From the NCBI RefSeq assembly GCF_001619985.1, contig NW_017264201.1, forward strand, positions 1,302,001 through 1,366,000: 64,000 nucleotides of DNA, written 5' to 3'. The position numbers and the translations under genes were made by a program. The DNA is from Xylona heveae TC161 (Eukaryota > Ascomycota > Xylonomycetes > Xylonales > Xylonaceae). Below the pieces are notes generated by a model. It saw only the letters and a program-made list of their open reading frames with translations. It ran no database searches and was not told the DNA's origin. Below are positions 35,750 to 46,700 of the stretch, one piece after another; the stretch's first letter is position 1, and each line of letters starts with the position of its first letter.

Positions 35750-37348
35750 TCAACCTTCGTTCCGGTATTCGTTATTCCTAATAACCGTATCGATGCTTTG
35801 GGCCACATGATTGATATTCGATGAGTTCAGACCTCTGCTGTCGTCAGAAAAAGCTGTCGCTGACACAAAAAGGGAAATGATACATACGCAATGGAAAGTC
35901 TTCCTGTATCCTGAAGATAGACATGGTATAGGTGTCGGAGAGAATTAACCTCAGTGGGACTGAACCCGGTATATCTAAATCCCTTAGCCATTTTTCGTAT
36001 CAAAACTCAAGAAATGACTTGCACTTACGAAAACATCCCTACTTGATCTGTAAGGAACGACCAATCCCCGGATGTTCCAAGCTCTTGAAGCCTCATTTGA
36101 AGTTGTCGTCTTCGTGAGTTCAACTCTTGTGAGATTGATCGAACGTCCGCTTCCCAAATCTTTCTAACTGAATCATTACTCAAGATTAACTCAACTATCT
36201 TTGAGCCAAAAGCGGGCATTGCACCCGTTTCAGCTCTAGCTAGAAGCTTCATGTGCTTCTCCACCTTGACAGTAGTTTCAGCAGCAGAAGTCGCCACCAA
36301 TAAAATTCCCACACGCTCGCCGTACAACCCAAAGCTCTTGCCGTATGTTGCTGCGACTAGCATCGGAATATTCGCTTTGGCAAAAATTCGCAAAGCCTCA
36401 CTATCTTCGAATGGATCACCCGATACAAAACCCAAATACGCTGCATCAAAAAAGGCAAAAAACTTCTTCCTTTGAAAAATATCGGCCAATCTTTTCCATT
36501 GGGAAATGGTAGGGTCACAGCCGGTGGGATTGTTGCCAGCCACCTGAAGGACAATGACTGATTGGTTTGGGGCGCTTTCAAGAGCGGCTTGGAATTTTTC
36601 AAAGTTTATGCTGCCAGTGCGATGACTGTAATATGGGATGCTGATGGCTTTGATGCCTAGGTATTGAAAGACATTCGGATGATTAAATGTTCTCTAGTCA
36701 GTATAAATTCCATCAATACTGTGGAATTGGCTTCCTACTCCATGATTCGGCTGGCATATACACTGCCTTCGCGTCGAGGTCTTTCCAGGGGCCATAGTGA
36801 CGCTCGAGAAACACGGCGCCCATGTGGCAAGCTCCGCTGGCGCCAAGGGTCTGCATCGATGCGATTCTTGCCACGAACGATGATGAGTTAGCAGAGGTTT
36901 TTGGTTGGCAGGGCTCGTTAACATCGTACCGGTTTTGATGGATTAGGGTATTGTTGGCTCCAAAAAATAGATTGGCACTCAATAGTCGAAATTCCCTTGT
37001 GCCCAAGTGTGAGGGCGGATATTCGTGATTCCAGTTCGGATCATTATATAGGATCTCTTTTGCCTATAGATATTTGATCAATATACATCGTCAATGTAGT
37101 ATGGCCATAATAGCTGAATCGCACCATTTTTACGGCCTTCATCACAAAAGGCCCTCCCGAGTCGGTGCGGTACACACCGCACATCAAGTCAGTTTTCAAT
37201 GGACTCGTGTCATTTTCGAAGGCGGCTTGAAGAAAATTTAGATTTTCTGTGTGATACATGTTCAGCAGGAGGAAAATCATGGAATTTACAAAGAGTGTCC
37301 CTTACCTAGTTTAGGCTCGGAAATATCGAGAAAAGGGCATTCGGACAT
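35750..37348 (-). CDS. Aspartate/aromatic aminotransferase-like enzyme, reading frame uncertain
   Basis: This is a class I PLP aminotransferase spread over about seven exons: 37306-37348, 37125-37246, 36930-37063, 36739-36866, then from about 36693 to near 36030, and two short C-terminal exons ending at the stop at 35750. Hallmarks are YRTDSGGPFVMKAVK, SANLFFGANNTLIHQNR, MQTLGASGACHMGAVFL, VAGNNPTGCD, FFDAAYLGF and the cofactor Lys in AATYGKSFGLYGERVG. These match fungal aspartate aminotransferases. The last exons (TGFSPTEVNSLRHLYHVYLQ and the RGLNSSNINHVAQSI end) complete the family. Problem: the exon ending YMPAESW stops in phase 1, while the next family-like frame (NHPNVFQYLGIKAISI) opens in phase 0 after the only good acceptor. 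Canonical splicing does not join them, so it is either a recent frameshift or a missed splice site. Confidence 0.65.
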
Positions 37349-38431
37349 GATGAATTATTCTTTTATCTGTATCATCTTATGATAATTGAAAAGAGTGGAC
37401 ATGATATGCGACATGCCTCCTTTTAACTCGAATGAAGACTATCCGTTAATTTGCGGCGAAAGAAACTCCAGGGAAGAGTACACAAATCAGAACGAGGACT
37501 TGTTTCTAAAATGCCATGTAACGCACAGTCAAATATGACTGGATATTAGGCGGTTGCTTTCACCACTTTTACGATTCCGCTTATGGAGTTCCAATTGTCT
37601 ACAGTGAAGCTTTCGCTACACCTTCATTTACGCTCGGTAAGCAGTCACATCTTTTCGACCACCATCTGACACGAGACATTTATTTCTTCCAATGGTATTG
37701 GCGGTAGACAAAATAAAATCCTCCTGTCTTTTTCGCATGATCGAGGCAGTACTCGGCTGGACTAAAAAAAATACGAAAAAGACTTATTACAACCGGTACA
37801 TCTCATTGATAACGCATTACTCTCCGAAGTCATATGTCAAGTCCGATACAAAAGTTCACAGAACCGTTCACTGCCTTTGTTTCACCCTCGGACTTTCTTG
37901 TGTAACTGGTCTCACGTCATTTGCGCATCGAGAGAAGATGAATGACTGTGCAGCGGCAGCACAATTGCATCATGCTGGAACCTGTTGGTCAAGCATTGGC
38001 CGTTTGCATACACCACATGAGGATGTGGCGGCTTAGCGAAACGGTCCGACGTCAGGACAAGAAGATCCTATCGACTATTTCCGAATCATTTATCTTCATT
38101 CAATCGCATTAAGTCGTCTCTGATAATGCACTTGTCCGAAGAATTTACCACGGTCTTTTGAGTCCCTTCATATTTATCACTTTTGAGGTTCATTAGCGCT
38201 TACCCTGTCAACGTAGACATCCATTCACAAAGAACAAAGAGCCAAGGGATAAGGCCATGTTGTTGACTCCGAAGCCGAAGGCCGAAGCCGATTCCGGCGA
38301 GAACAGATATTCATAATATTCACGGCATATTTATCTCACCTGTTCCATCCCATCATGTCTTCTTATCAGATCTTTTGACTAGGGCAAACCTTCCCATTAG
38401 CACCTGATTCAACCACTCCGGCCGTCTTAGA
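37349..38431. other. Intergenic, divergent promoter region
   Basis: This 1.1-kb spacer has a local repeat of CCGAAGCCGAAGGCCGAAGCCG near 38266-38290. An open frame at 37692-38036 shows no family feature. Confidence 0.55.
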
Positions 38432-39774
38432 ATGGCATCTGCCGCGAGTCAGGAAAGCCTAGTCGAGGATGCTGGAATAAATTGTCAAGAAGCTCAACCC
38501 ACCGCCTACGATACACCACCGGATGGAGGAATCCAGGCCTGGCTGCAAGTCGCAGGTTCTTTTTTCCTCTTTTTCAACTCATGGTAAGCATTAAACGTTG
38601 GGCAACTCGAATTTCAATTAGATTTATTATCCTAAAATTCTCCAGGGGCACTGTCAACACTTTTGGCGTCTTCCAAACCTACTATGAGACAAATCTGCTT
38701 CAAGATCAATCTGCATCAAACATTTCCTGGATCGGTGCTATCCAAGCCTTTCTTTTACTCTTAGTTGGGGTCATTACTGGTCCACTTTATGATGCAGGAT
38801 ATTTTCGAGCGCTCTTGTTTACCGGATCTGCCTTGATTGTGATCGGTTTCATGACTTTAAGTGTGTGCTCACAATATTGGCAAGTGCTCTTGGCTCAGGC
38901 AATTTGCATCGGAGTTGGCAATGGGTGCCTCTACATTCCTTCGGTGGCCATCATTCCGCAATACTTCTTCAACCGCAAAGCGATTGCCACTGGTATCGCA
39001 GCATCCGGCAGTAGCGTCGGCGGTGTACTCTATCCAATTGTCTTTCGGCAGTTGCAGCCTCAAATTGGATTCCCATGGGCGACAAGAATCCTCGGTTTTC
39101 TGGCCTTGGCCACCTGCTCGTTCTCACTCTGTACTATGCGGCTTCGCCAAATGCCAGATCAACGACGTGTCTTGTTAGAATTCTCCGCGTTCAAGGAGGC
39201 ACCGTATGCATTATTTTGTTTGGCCATGTTCTTTGGCTACATTGGATTCTTCAATATTATCTTTTACATTCAACCATACGCGCTTAGAATGCATGCAATG
39301 GGGGAGCATCTGGCGTTCTATCTCGTACCATTGCTAAACGCGGCTTCTGTTCCTGGTCGAATCGTGCCTGGACTTTTAGGCTCCAGGCTAGGTCCTTTGA
39401 ACATTTTACTGGTGAGTGCTTGCATCAGCGGAGCACTATGTCTCTGTTGGATTGCCATATACACCTCCGGTGGTCTTATCGCTTTGGCCATCTTGTATGG
39501 GTTCTTTTCCGGTGCATTTGTTTCGCTTCCAGCCGTGGCATTGACAACGTTGACCCCCGACTTCCGTTCCCTTGGCACTCGAATGGGAATGTGCTCCGTT
39601 TTGTGCGGCTTGGGTTCATTGTGCGGGTCGCCCGTGGCAGGCGCAATTCTGGATAAGACTGGATCCTATTTAGGAACTCAGCTGTATTCTGGTATAACTA
39701 TTTGCGCCACGGGGGTTCTGCTTTTCCTTGCGCGAATCTGCAAAACAGGAACTAAATTGAGGGCTACTGCATGA
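38432..39774 (+). CDS. MFS transporter, monocarboxylate-porter type
   Basis: Two exons (38432-38583, 38646-39774) give 426 aa. The N-terminus PPDGGIQAWLQVAGSFFLFF with NSWGTVNTFGVFQTYY is the signature start of fungal monocarboxylate-porter MFS proteins. About 12 membrane segments follow, with GVGNGCLYIPSVAIIPQYF and RKAIATGIAASGSSVGGVLYP in the fourth and fifth helices. These proteins move short organic acids or exported metabolites across the plasma membrane, but most are uncharacterised. It lies 1.5 kb from the citrate-synthase gene of the alkylcitrate-type cluster, so it could be a cluster exporter, though a GNAT gene intervenes and the cluster has two other MFS genes. Confidence 0.88.
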
Positions 39775-40296
39775 TGTTCTAGAAGTTATATTGCTTGGGC
39801 TCAGACGCTGACAATTGTTTTGAGACTGTTTGCCATATCGATTCAAAAATACGTTTGTGATTGATTCTTTAGTTGAAGGCTGATCCTTTTTTCAAGAAAA
39901 AAATTATATGAAATAAAAGAATAAGAACTTATCCCAAACTCTAAGGCTCAGATTTCGATTCGTGGGTGTTTTATTTTTCATCCGAACTCTCTCGTAGGGC
40001 TCCACCATCCAGCTGCCAGTGTGACCAAGGCAGGCAATACTTACCTTACTTAAGGTAGAATACTTCAGTTGGCGACTTGTCAATCTCCGGAACCAGTGAC
40101 ACGACCAGCCAATCCCGTTGTCGGCTTTACCCCTAGGTAATAAGAAATTATCTGCGGCATTAATTAATTCTACCACTTCTATGATACAGCGACAGTCATA
40201 ACTTAGAACGCTCTCTCTCATCGCCCACGGCATTTCCTTGAGAGAATGATATCAATAAGATTACCATTTCTAATCTCGCTAGTGATTGCTGATGAA
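39775..40296. other. Intergenic between convergent genes
   Basis: An AT-rich 520-bp spacer with no gene I can support. Confidence 0.6.
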
Positions 40297-40869
40297 TTAA
40301 CCCATTGCTCCTCTGCCCTTCTTTCCCATCACGACGGTGCCCTGACTAACGTCGACTGTATCAAGCACACGCATACCTAGTCTCTTCTCGTAAGACTCTT
40401 TGCTTTTCTGGCTCGACGTGCGCAGCAGTGCCCATCGCAGGTACGGTAATGGACTTAGTAACTCATCAACACAATCGATCAGCCAGCCTCCGAGGCCGAA
40501 TCCTTGGTATTCCGGCAGTACATAAAGGTCGGTCAGAAATGCAATGGTAGTGTTATCAGTGACGAGGCGCGCAAATCCAATCTGCTCTAGATGTGTTGAT
40601 ACTGAAGCGCCAGCGTTGGTTGTCGTCGAGTGAGTTTCCGAAACAGCAGGGTCGGTACTATGGGTGCTCTGAGTAGTAGTCTTGTATACACCGAGGCAAA
40701 ATGAGCCGTCGACAATCTGCTGCAGAATTTCATCCGGAACAGCTGTGGTCCAGTATACATATTCCTGGTCGAATACAGCGTTGATCGCGGGGATCGAGAG
40801 AAGTGTTTTATCGGTCGATATTAAAAATCCATCGCGGACCCAATTTCGCGTTTCGGTCGGTAACGACAT
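40297..40869 (-). CDS. GNAT-family N-acetyltransferase
   Basis: This is a single-exon gene of 190 aa. The N-terminal half (ISTDKTLLSIPAINAVFDQE) and YVYWTTAVPDEILQQIV resemble small fungal GNAT proteins. The acetyl-CoA-binding motif A is FLTDLYVLPEYQGFGLGGWL with the Q-x-x-G-x-G signature. A Ser/Thr-rich insert of about 25 residues (about 72-95) interrupts the beta-sheet region. Members acetylate small amines or proteins, but no substrate can be inferred. It stands 425 bp beyond the citrate-synthase stop codon and may mark the left border of the biosynthetic cluster. Confidence 0.82.
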   Translation of the reverse strand: MSLPTETRNWVRDGFLISTDKTLLSIPAINAVFDQEYVYWTTAVPDEILQQIVDGSFCLGVYKTTTQSTHSTDPAVSETHSTTTNAGASVSTHLEQIGFARLVTDNTTIAFLTDLYVLPEYQGFGLGGWLIDCVDELLSPLPYLRWALLRTSSQKSKESYEKRLGMRVLDTVDVSQGTVVMGKKGRGAMG

Positions 40870-41293
40870 GATCGGATATACTCCGTATAGTCAGAAAAAT
40901 AAAAAGCAAGAATTTTAATTTGGTGATGGTGATGGAATTTCTAATGAAAAGAGGACCAGAGAATAGCGAGAGAATATTCGGCACAGATTAAGACTGAATT
41001 ATATCTCTTCGATTGTCTAAAATTGATAATGTTGACTCACTACCTACTTCAGACGTATCAATGCACCCCGTAGGATACGGAAGGTCGTTCGTTTGTCCTC
41101 TTATATAAGGTATAACTACACACCGACTGGGGGAATCGCTAAGCGGTCTGGAGCTCGACCTGGGCCTGACTCATTCTATCGTCCAGGTACCTCTGTCTAA
41201 CATATTTCTCAAGCGACTAGGTCAATGCAGATATAATAACCTAAAAGTAAAAAAAGAAGAGCGAAAAAAAATACGAGTTTCTATCAATCATAA
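40870..41293. other. Intergenic
   Basis: A 424-bp spacer between two minus-strand genes. No gene or tRNA is recognisable. Confidence 0.6.
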
Positions 41294-43039
41294 TTATGAG
41301 GGAAGTCCATCATCAACGAGTGTGAGGTTGAGCTTTCCCTGGTAGATTTGGCTCGGACGCCAGATATGTACATTGCCGCCTATTTTATAATATTAGTAGT
41401 GAAGGGGGGGGGGGGGGGGGGGGGGGGGGGGGAAGGAAAGATTTATTCCGATAATAGGCAGAAAATGAAATGGGTTCATACTCATGGCTTCTTTCCAATG
41501 TGCTAAAAATCCCTGAGCACGAGATAGCATCGAAATTGGTAGAATAACCTCAGGAGGAAAGCCCCTATTTTAAAGTCAATCACAAACGGTTCAAGGAATG
41601 CCCAATCAGAGGTGCTGGAGAGCGGGTATCCAAACATTGCTTTATATGCGAATGCAGCAAACAAATCTGCATTGGGTTTCAGTTTGCGGGAAATAAAATA
41701 CTCATCTTCCTGTGCAATCCTGTCGAGTTCGAATGCAACCTTCAAGAGTGGATCCTGAGCGATCTCGTCCTGTAGATCGTCCAGAACGTGCTTGATAAAG
41801 ACATATCGGGGATCAGAGACACGATAGACACGGTGGCCGTAGCCATAAAGACGTTCTTTGTGCTCTTTTACCCGACTCAACTTCAATGGAATCCTTTCGA
41901 TTGAGCCAATCTCCTCGATTTGTTTGTACGCAACCTCTATCGCACCGCCATGGAGCGGGCCATACATTGCAGACAGGGCGGAGATGATACTCGAAATCAA
42001 ATCTGGGAGTGCCGAGGCTGTGTGTAAAAGCGCAGCAGTTGAGCACGTCATTTCATGGTCTGCGATGACGACCCAAAGACGCTCAAAGGCATCCACGTAT
42101 CGTGGATTGGGAAGGCCAGTGTGCGGGTCGACATGATTGGTCATGTAAAACCAGTTTTCGATATATGAGAGATCTGGCCTTGGATTGTTAAACCTCCGGT
42201 TAGAATGATGAGTGTATGCCACGGCCGTGATGACGAGGAATCGAGAGACGAAATTTATGATTTCATCATCTATAACACTAGGTTCACCAAGAAAGATTGT
42301 TTTAGCTTCATGAGCGGGTACCCGATTCATCTGTGTTGATTGTAGGGCAGATAGACCAGCAATAATCATGCCCATGATTGAACCCTCTCGGCTACACTTT
42401 GCGTTAGAAAGCGTCTTAGTCAGGCATGCTTTGGGCTGTAGGCTCACGGAAATGATCGGATAACGTCAAAGACAGCTTTGCCTGGCAAAGGTACGCTGTT
42501 GATATTGACTTGCAGCTTTGCTCGCTCCTCCGACGAGGGCCATCGCCCCCAGATCAACAGGTGCAGGGTGTCATAAAACCCTTTCCTGCCCACAATCTGG
42601 TCAATCGAGTACCCACGGTATTGAATTATTCCTTTCAGACCGTCACTAAAAATTGAATTAGTTCTTGACAGCTCCACCAATGCAAAAATGATGAGAGCAC
42701 CTACATGTAGGTGATCTCGCTTCTCATCACCGCCGTATTCGAGAAGCCGGGATCGTACACTCGAAGCCCTTTTTCATTTTGATCGGCTTCGTAGATCCCC
42801 GCAGGAGCAGTAATGTGCTTCAGGTCGCTGGCTGTTATGGCGTTGTTCGTTATAGGAATGTTATAATAGCTCCCTGTCCGCGAGTCGACGACATGAAGGA
42901 CGTCGGATGTTGGCTTCTGAATCTCGCTTGTGGTCTTTGTAGCGATGTCTTCTTTTACCGACGGCGTGGCTATCGAGCGGCTAATTGAACTGCCTATGAG
43001 GGTTGTATTGTCGGCGATATCTTGATGCGGTGCCATCAT
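41294..43039 (-). CDS. Citrate-synthase-like enzyme (alkylcitrate synthase candidate)
   Basis: Five exons (42705-43039, 42448-42645, 41636-42391, 41482-41564, 41294-41379) give 485 aa. Citrate synthases condense an acyl-CoA with oxaloacetate. The catalytic residues are present: His in ADHEMTCST (about 290), His in GPLHGGA (about 325) and Asp in LKPNADLFAAF (about 420). DGLKGIIQYRGYSIDQI is the usual opening of the core. The first 110 residues are an extension without a mitochondrial presequence, which argues against the Krebs-cycle enzyme. Adjacent FAS alpha and CAD-like genes suggest it uses a longer acyl-CoA from the dedicated FAS to form an alkylcitrate. The last intron carries a 29-nt homopolymer. 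It is divergently oriented to the FAS gene. Confidence 0.9.
41404..41432. repeat. Homopolymer run of 29 G in an intron of the citrate synthase gene
   Basis: The run reads as C on the coding strand, inside the last intron (41380-41481). It could be length-variable and could affect splicing, or its exact length may be a sequencing artefact. Confidence 0.85.
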
Positions 43040-43785
43040 TTAGGTGTCTAATAATCGAAGATAATCAAGGGCTCCTATACTCTGTACGTGATGTAGAAGC
43101 TCATCACACACAGCTCCTACGTCGAGTGCGGAACTCACTGGTTATTATAAACAATATTACAAATAATAACATTACAAACGGGTTTATCAATCACGACGGC
43201 GTGAATATCATCCTGGAAGACATGGCTGCTGCATAGAACTGTGGTCTACGGAAGGCATCTATGGAGGGAGAATCATCCGCCCCGGCATGGGCGGGTTCCG
43301 GAAACATCGACGCAGAAAGTCCGCTCCACGGAGAAAACCTGTGCCGAGTACGCTCAAGTGTGTAGGTCGGAACTTCGTTTCAGCGAAGCATCTACGCAAT
43401 CTCAGAATGGGTGGAAGGACGATGACCCTTGAGACTAGTCCAGCTTGTCGACTCTATACTTCAAGACGTACGCGAGACGAGTCGCTGTTTCTCATTCCGA
43501 GCCCTGCTACTACATTCCAACAGCTGTTGATTGAGTTGTGCAATTGTGCATTTGTGTGGATAGTTTCCAAAATAATGCAGGGGCACTGGTCTCCATGAGG
43601 CCTTGGTCAAGCGTGAAAGGAGTACAAATCCGGGTTACAGTGTCTTTCATATATAAGGTCCGAAATAATTGAGGATTACTTACCCCTCTATCCTTGTACA
43701 GGCATTTGTCTTCTAATGTACACATTGAATTGAACATTTGTTTTCTTCATTACTTTTAAGCACTTCCTACACCTAGCAATTGCCC
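43040..43785. promoter_or_regulatory. Shared divergent promoter of citrate synthase and FAS alpha
   Basis: This 746-bp region separates the starts of two genes expected to act in one pathway, so it probably holds common control sites. It contains several CGG/CCG triplets of the kind Zn2Cys6 proteins bind (for example GGTTCCGGAAAC near 43290 and GGTCGGAACTTCG near 43366), but no defined site can be named. Short open frames here look like chance. Confidence 0.5.
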
Positions 43786-46700
43786 ATGGAGGAAAAGCGT
43801 GAAGAGCGGCCTTCGTCACTACAAATCTGCCATGAACAATCTTTATCTCGAAATCTCTTAATCGAGTTGCTTGCGTTAGTTGAAAGTGCAACCTAGCTTT
43901 GTCTTGACATTGCTAACTATTTTTTTATTAGGCACCAATTTGCATTCCCCGTCAAATGGTAAGAAATAACTCAAACGATACTCGAGGCTTATGCAATAAT
44001 GATTAATTTAGGATCGATACACAAAATGCAATTTTTCAAAGCAAACCCCCGGTCAAGCGAGTAATCGAGATTGGACCGTCAACAACTCTTACAAATATTG
44101 CAAAGAGAACTCTTAAGCGCAATGCTTTGTTTGGAGACAATTCGAGGACATTAATATCAACGTCATCTGATATGGGAGAGATTCTATATCACTACAAGCA
44201 TGAAGAATCTTTTCCTGTCGATACGGGTGAAGATGCATTTGTCGATAAAGACGAATCATCGAATAGACTCGAAGTAGCACAGAAGCCTTTGGCTGACCAG
44301 CGGGCGCCGGCAGAACTTTTGACGCAAGTGCTTGATGTTCCACTGTCAGCAGAAGATGTTGTGTTGGTAGTAGTGGCAAGCAAATTAAGAGGTCCCGTGT
44401 GGAATATTGACGGGCTAAAATCTATTCGGACATTATCTGGAGGTAGGACTATTGAGCTATCCATTTGACTGAATTTATCTAAGAGAATCCGTCCTAGGAA
44501 AATCCACACTACAAAACGAAATAGTTGGAGACTTGAGTACAGAGCTTGGAAAACTACCTGAAGGAGTTGAGGATTATGCCCTGAACGGATTGGCAACAAC
44601 CATGAATGAAAGCTACTCTCATCAACCAAAAGATTATATACAGGGCCTGATATCATCTTTTGTGGCAACAAAAATGCCGGCCGGCCTTAGCCAGTCCATG
44701 ATCAGGGATTATCTGAGCACCAAATGGGGATTAGGACAAGGCCGACAGAATGCAGTCCTTTGCTGGGCAGCAGCAGCTCCTCCTCCGGTGCGCTTTCAAA
44801 GTCGCAGAAGTGCCTATGAGTATTTCGAAAAAGTCGTGCATCACTACGCACAGAGAGCTGGTATTTCATTACATCCGAAGGCTGTAGGGATAGGTAGTGC
44901 CAAAGACAAGTCTCCTGTCATCGACAAGGTAGCATTTGACACAGCCATGAAAGAGCATAGGGAGTACCTCCGCGAGCACATGGACCTACTAGCAAGGCAT
45001 CTGGGCACTGAACCTTCACAATTTGGGGCTGTCTCCAATCAAAATCAACCCTACGACCAGAATCTCGTTGAACTTGTCTCAACCGAGTTTGATACTGAGT
45101 TTCTAGATGGCTTAAAACCTCGGTTTGACAAGAGAAAAGAGAGACGATTCAATTCCTGGTGGAACTGGGCTCGCGAGGACATCATCAACTTATTTCATGC
45201 GCAAGCACTCCATGATTCATGTGGACCTGAAATCACCCGCAGTATCCAACGCATTCAAAGAAGATGGGATCAAAATTTTGTTCCACTTGTGCAATATCTA
45301 GGCTCCATGTCGACCAGCCTAGAGAGAAGTGCAGATCTCAAAGCACTCAGTCACGATATTCTGAAGACTGGTGACGAAGGAAGTGATATTTGGCCCAGAT
45401 ATGTCTTCGATGAGCCCTCATTCGCCCCCAAAACAGCCGTGGATGAAAATGGGAACATTGAATATGTACAGGTTCCTCGATTCAATGTACAAGAAGGGAC
45501 AAGCTATATCAATTGGCTAAAACGAGGTTTCTCCATTCCAGAATCTAACCTTCAAATACCTTTCGTTCATCTCTGTCGGAAAAGCCAAGGAAATTGGATA
45601 TATGACGATTCTATGACAAAAAAGCTTTTGACTGCTATTATGGCTGGAACGACCGAAGGATACAATTTTATTGGGAAGACTGCGCTTGTCACCGGAGCGG
45701 GAAAATCTTCCATTGGTGCAGAAATCGTCCGTGGACTCCTCGAAGGAGGCGCTCGAGTGATCGTGACAACTAGCGGCGATGTGTCAGTGTCGGCAAAGTT
45801 CTTTGAGAGCATTTACAAAGGTTCCGGAGCACGCCATTCAGAATTGATCATTCTGCCTTTCAACCAAGGAAGCAAAAAGGATTGTGAGGAGCTAGTTAGA
45901 TATTTACTCCCTCCAGAATCTCCGATCGCTCTAGATTTCATTGTTCCATTTGCAGCTATTTCGGAGACGGGTCGACAGTTGGATGAATTAGATGGCAGAT
46001 CTGAACTTGCACATCGAATTATGCTCGTCAATCTATTGCGACTGCTAGGATATTTGAAGCAACATAAAGAGACCCTGGGCTTGAATACCCATCCTACCAT
46101 GGTCATCTTACCATTGTCACCCAATCATGGATCTTTTGGAGGCGATGGCTTATACTCCGAATCAAAGATTGGGCTAGAGACATTGTTCAACCGCTGGCAC
46201 TCCGAGTCCTGGTCCGATTACTTGACAATTTGTGGTGCAGTCATTGGATGGACACGCGGAACAGCGCTCATGGCAGACAACAATATTTTGGCTGAAGCCG
46301 TCGAAGCGCAGGGAACCATGACATTCTCCACATCTGAGATGGCTCTGAATATTCTTTCACTTATGACACCAAGTATTGTGATACTGGCTGAGGACAAGCC
46401 AATCTACGCAGACCTTACTGGTGGTCTATATGTTGTGGAAAATTTAAGAGCGGTACTAAAGACTGCGAGAGAGTCGGTGTCCACAAAAAGCAATATTGCA
46501 AAAGCTATATCCCGAGAACGCTCCATATACCGTGAAACCCTTGATGGAAAATTGGATGACACAATTTTACCATCGTCAAAACGCCGAGCATTACTGAATC
46601 TCAAATTTCCTGAATTGCCGACCTTCGCAAGCCTAAGAGCTGAAAGCAAGGCTGTTAGCAGTATGGTGGATCTCAAGCACACCATTGTGATTGCAGGATA

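Noticed and set aside
37692-38036. 114-codon open frame between the aminotransferase and MFS genes
   Set aside because: No domain resemblance; it lies in a divergent promoter region.
41294-43039. Mitochondrial Krebs-cycle citrate synthase
   Set aside because: No presequence, an unusual N-terminal extension and its position next to FAS and decarboxylase genes point to secondary metabolism.
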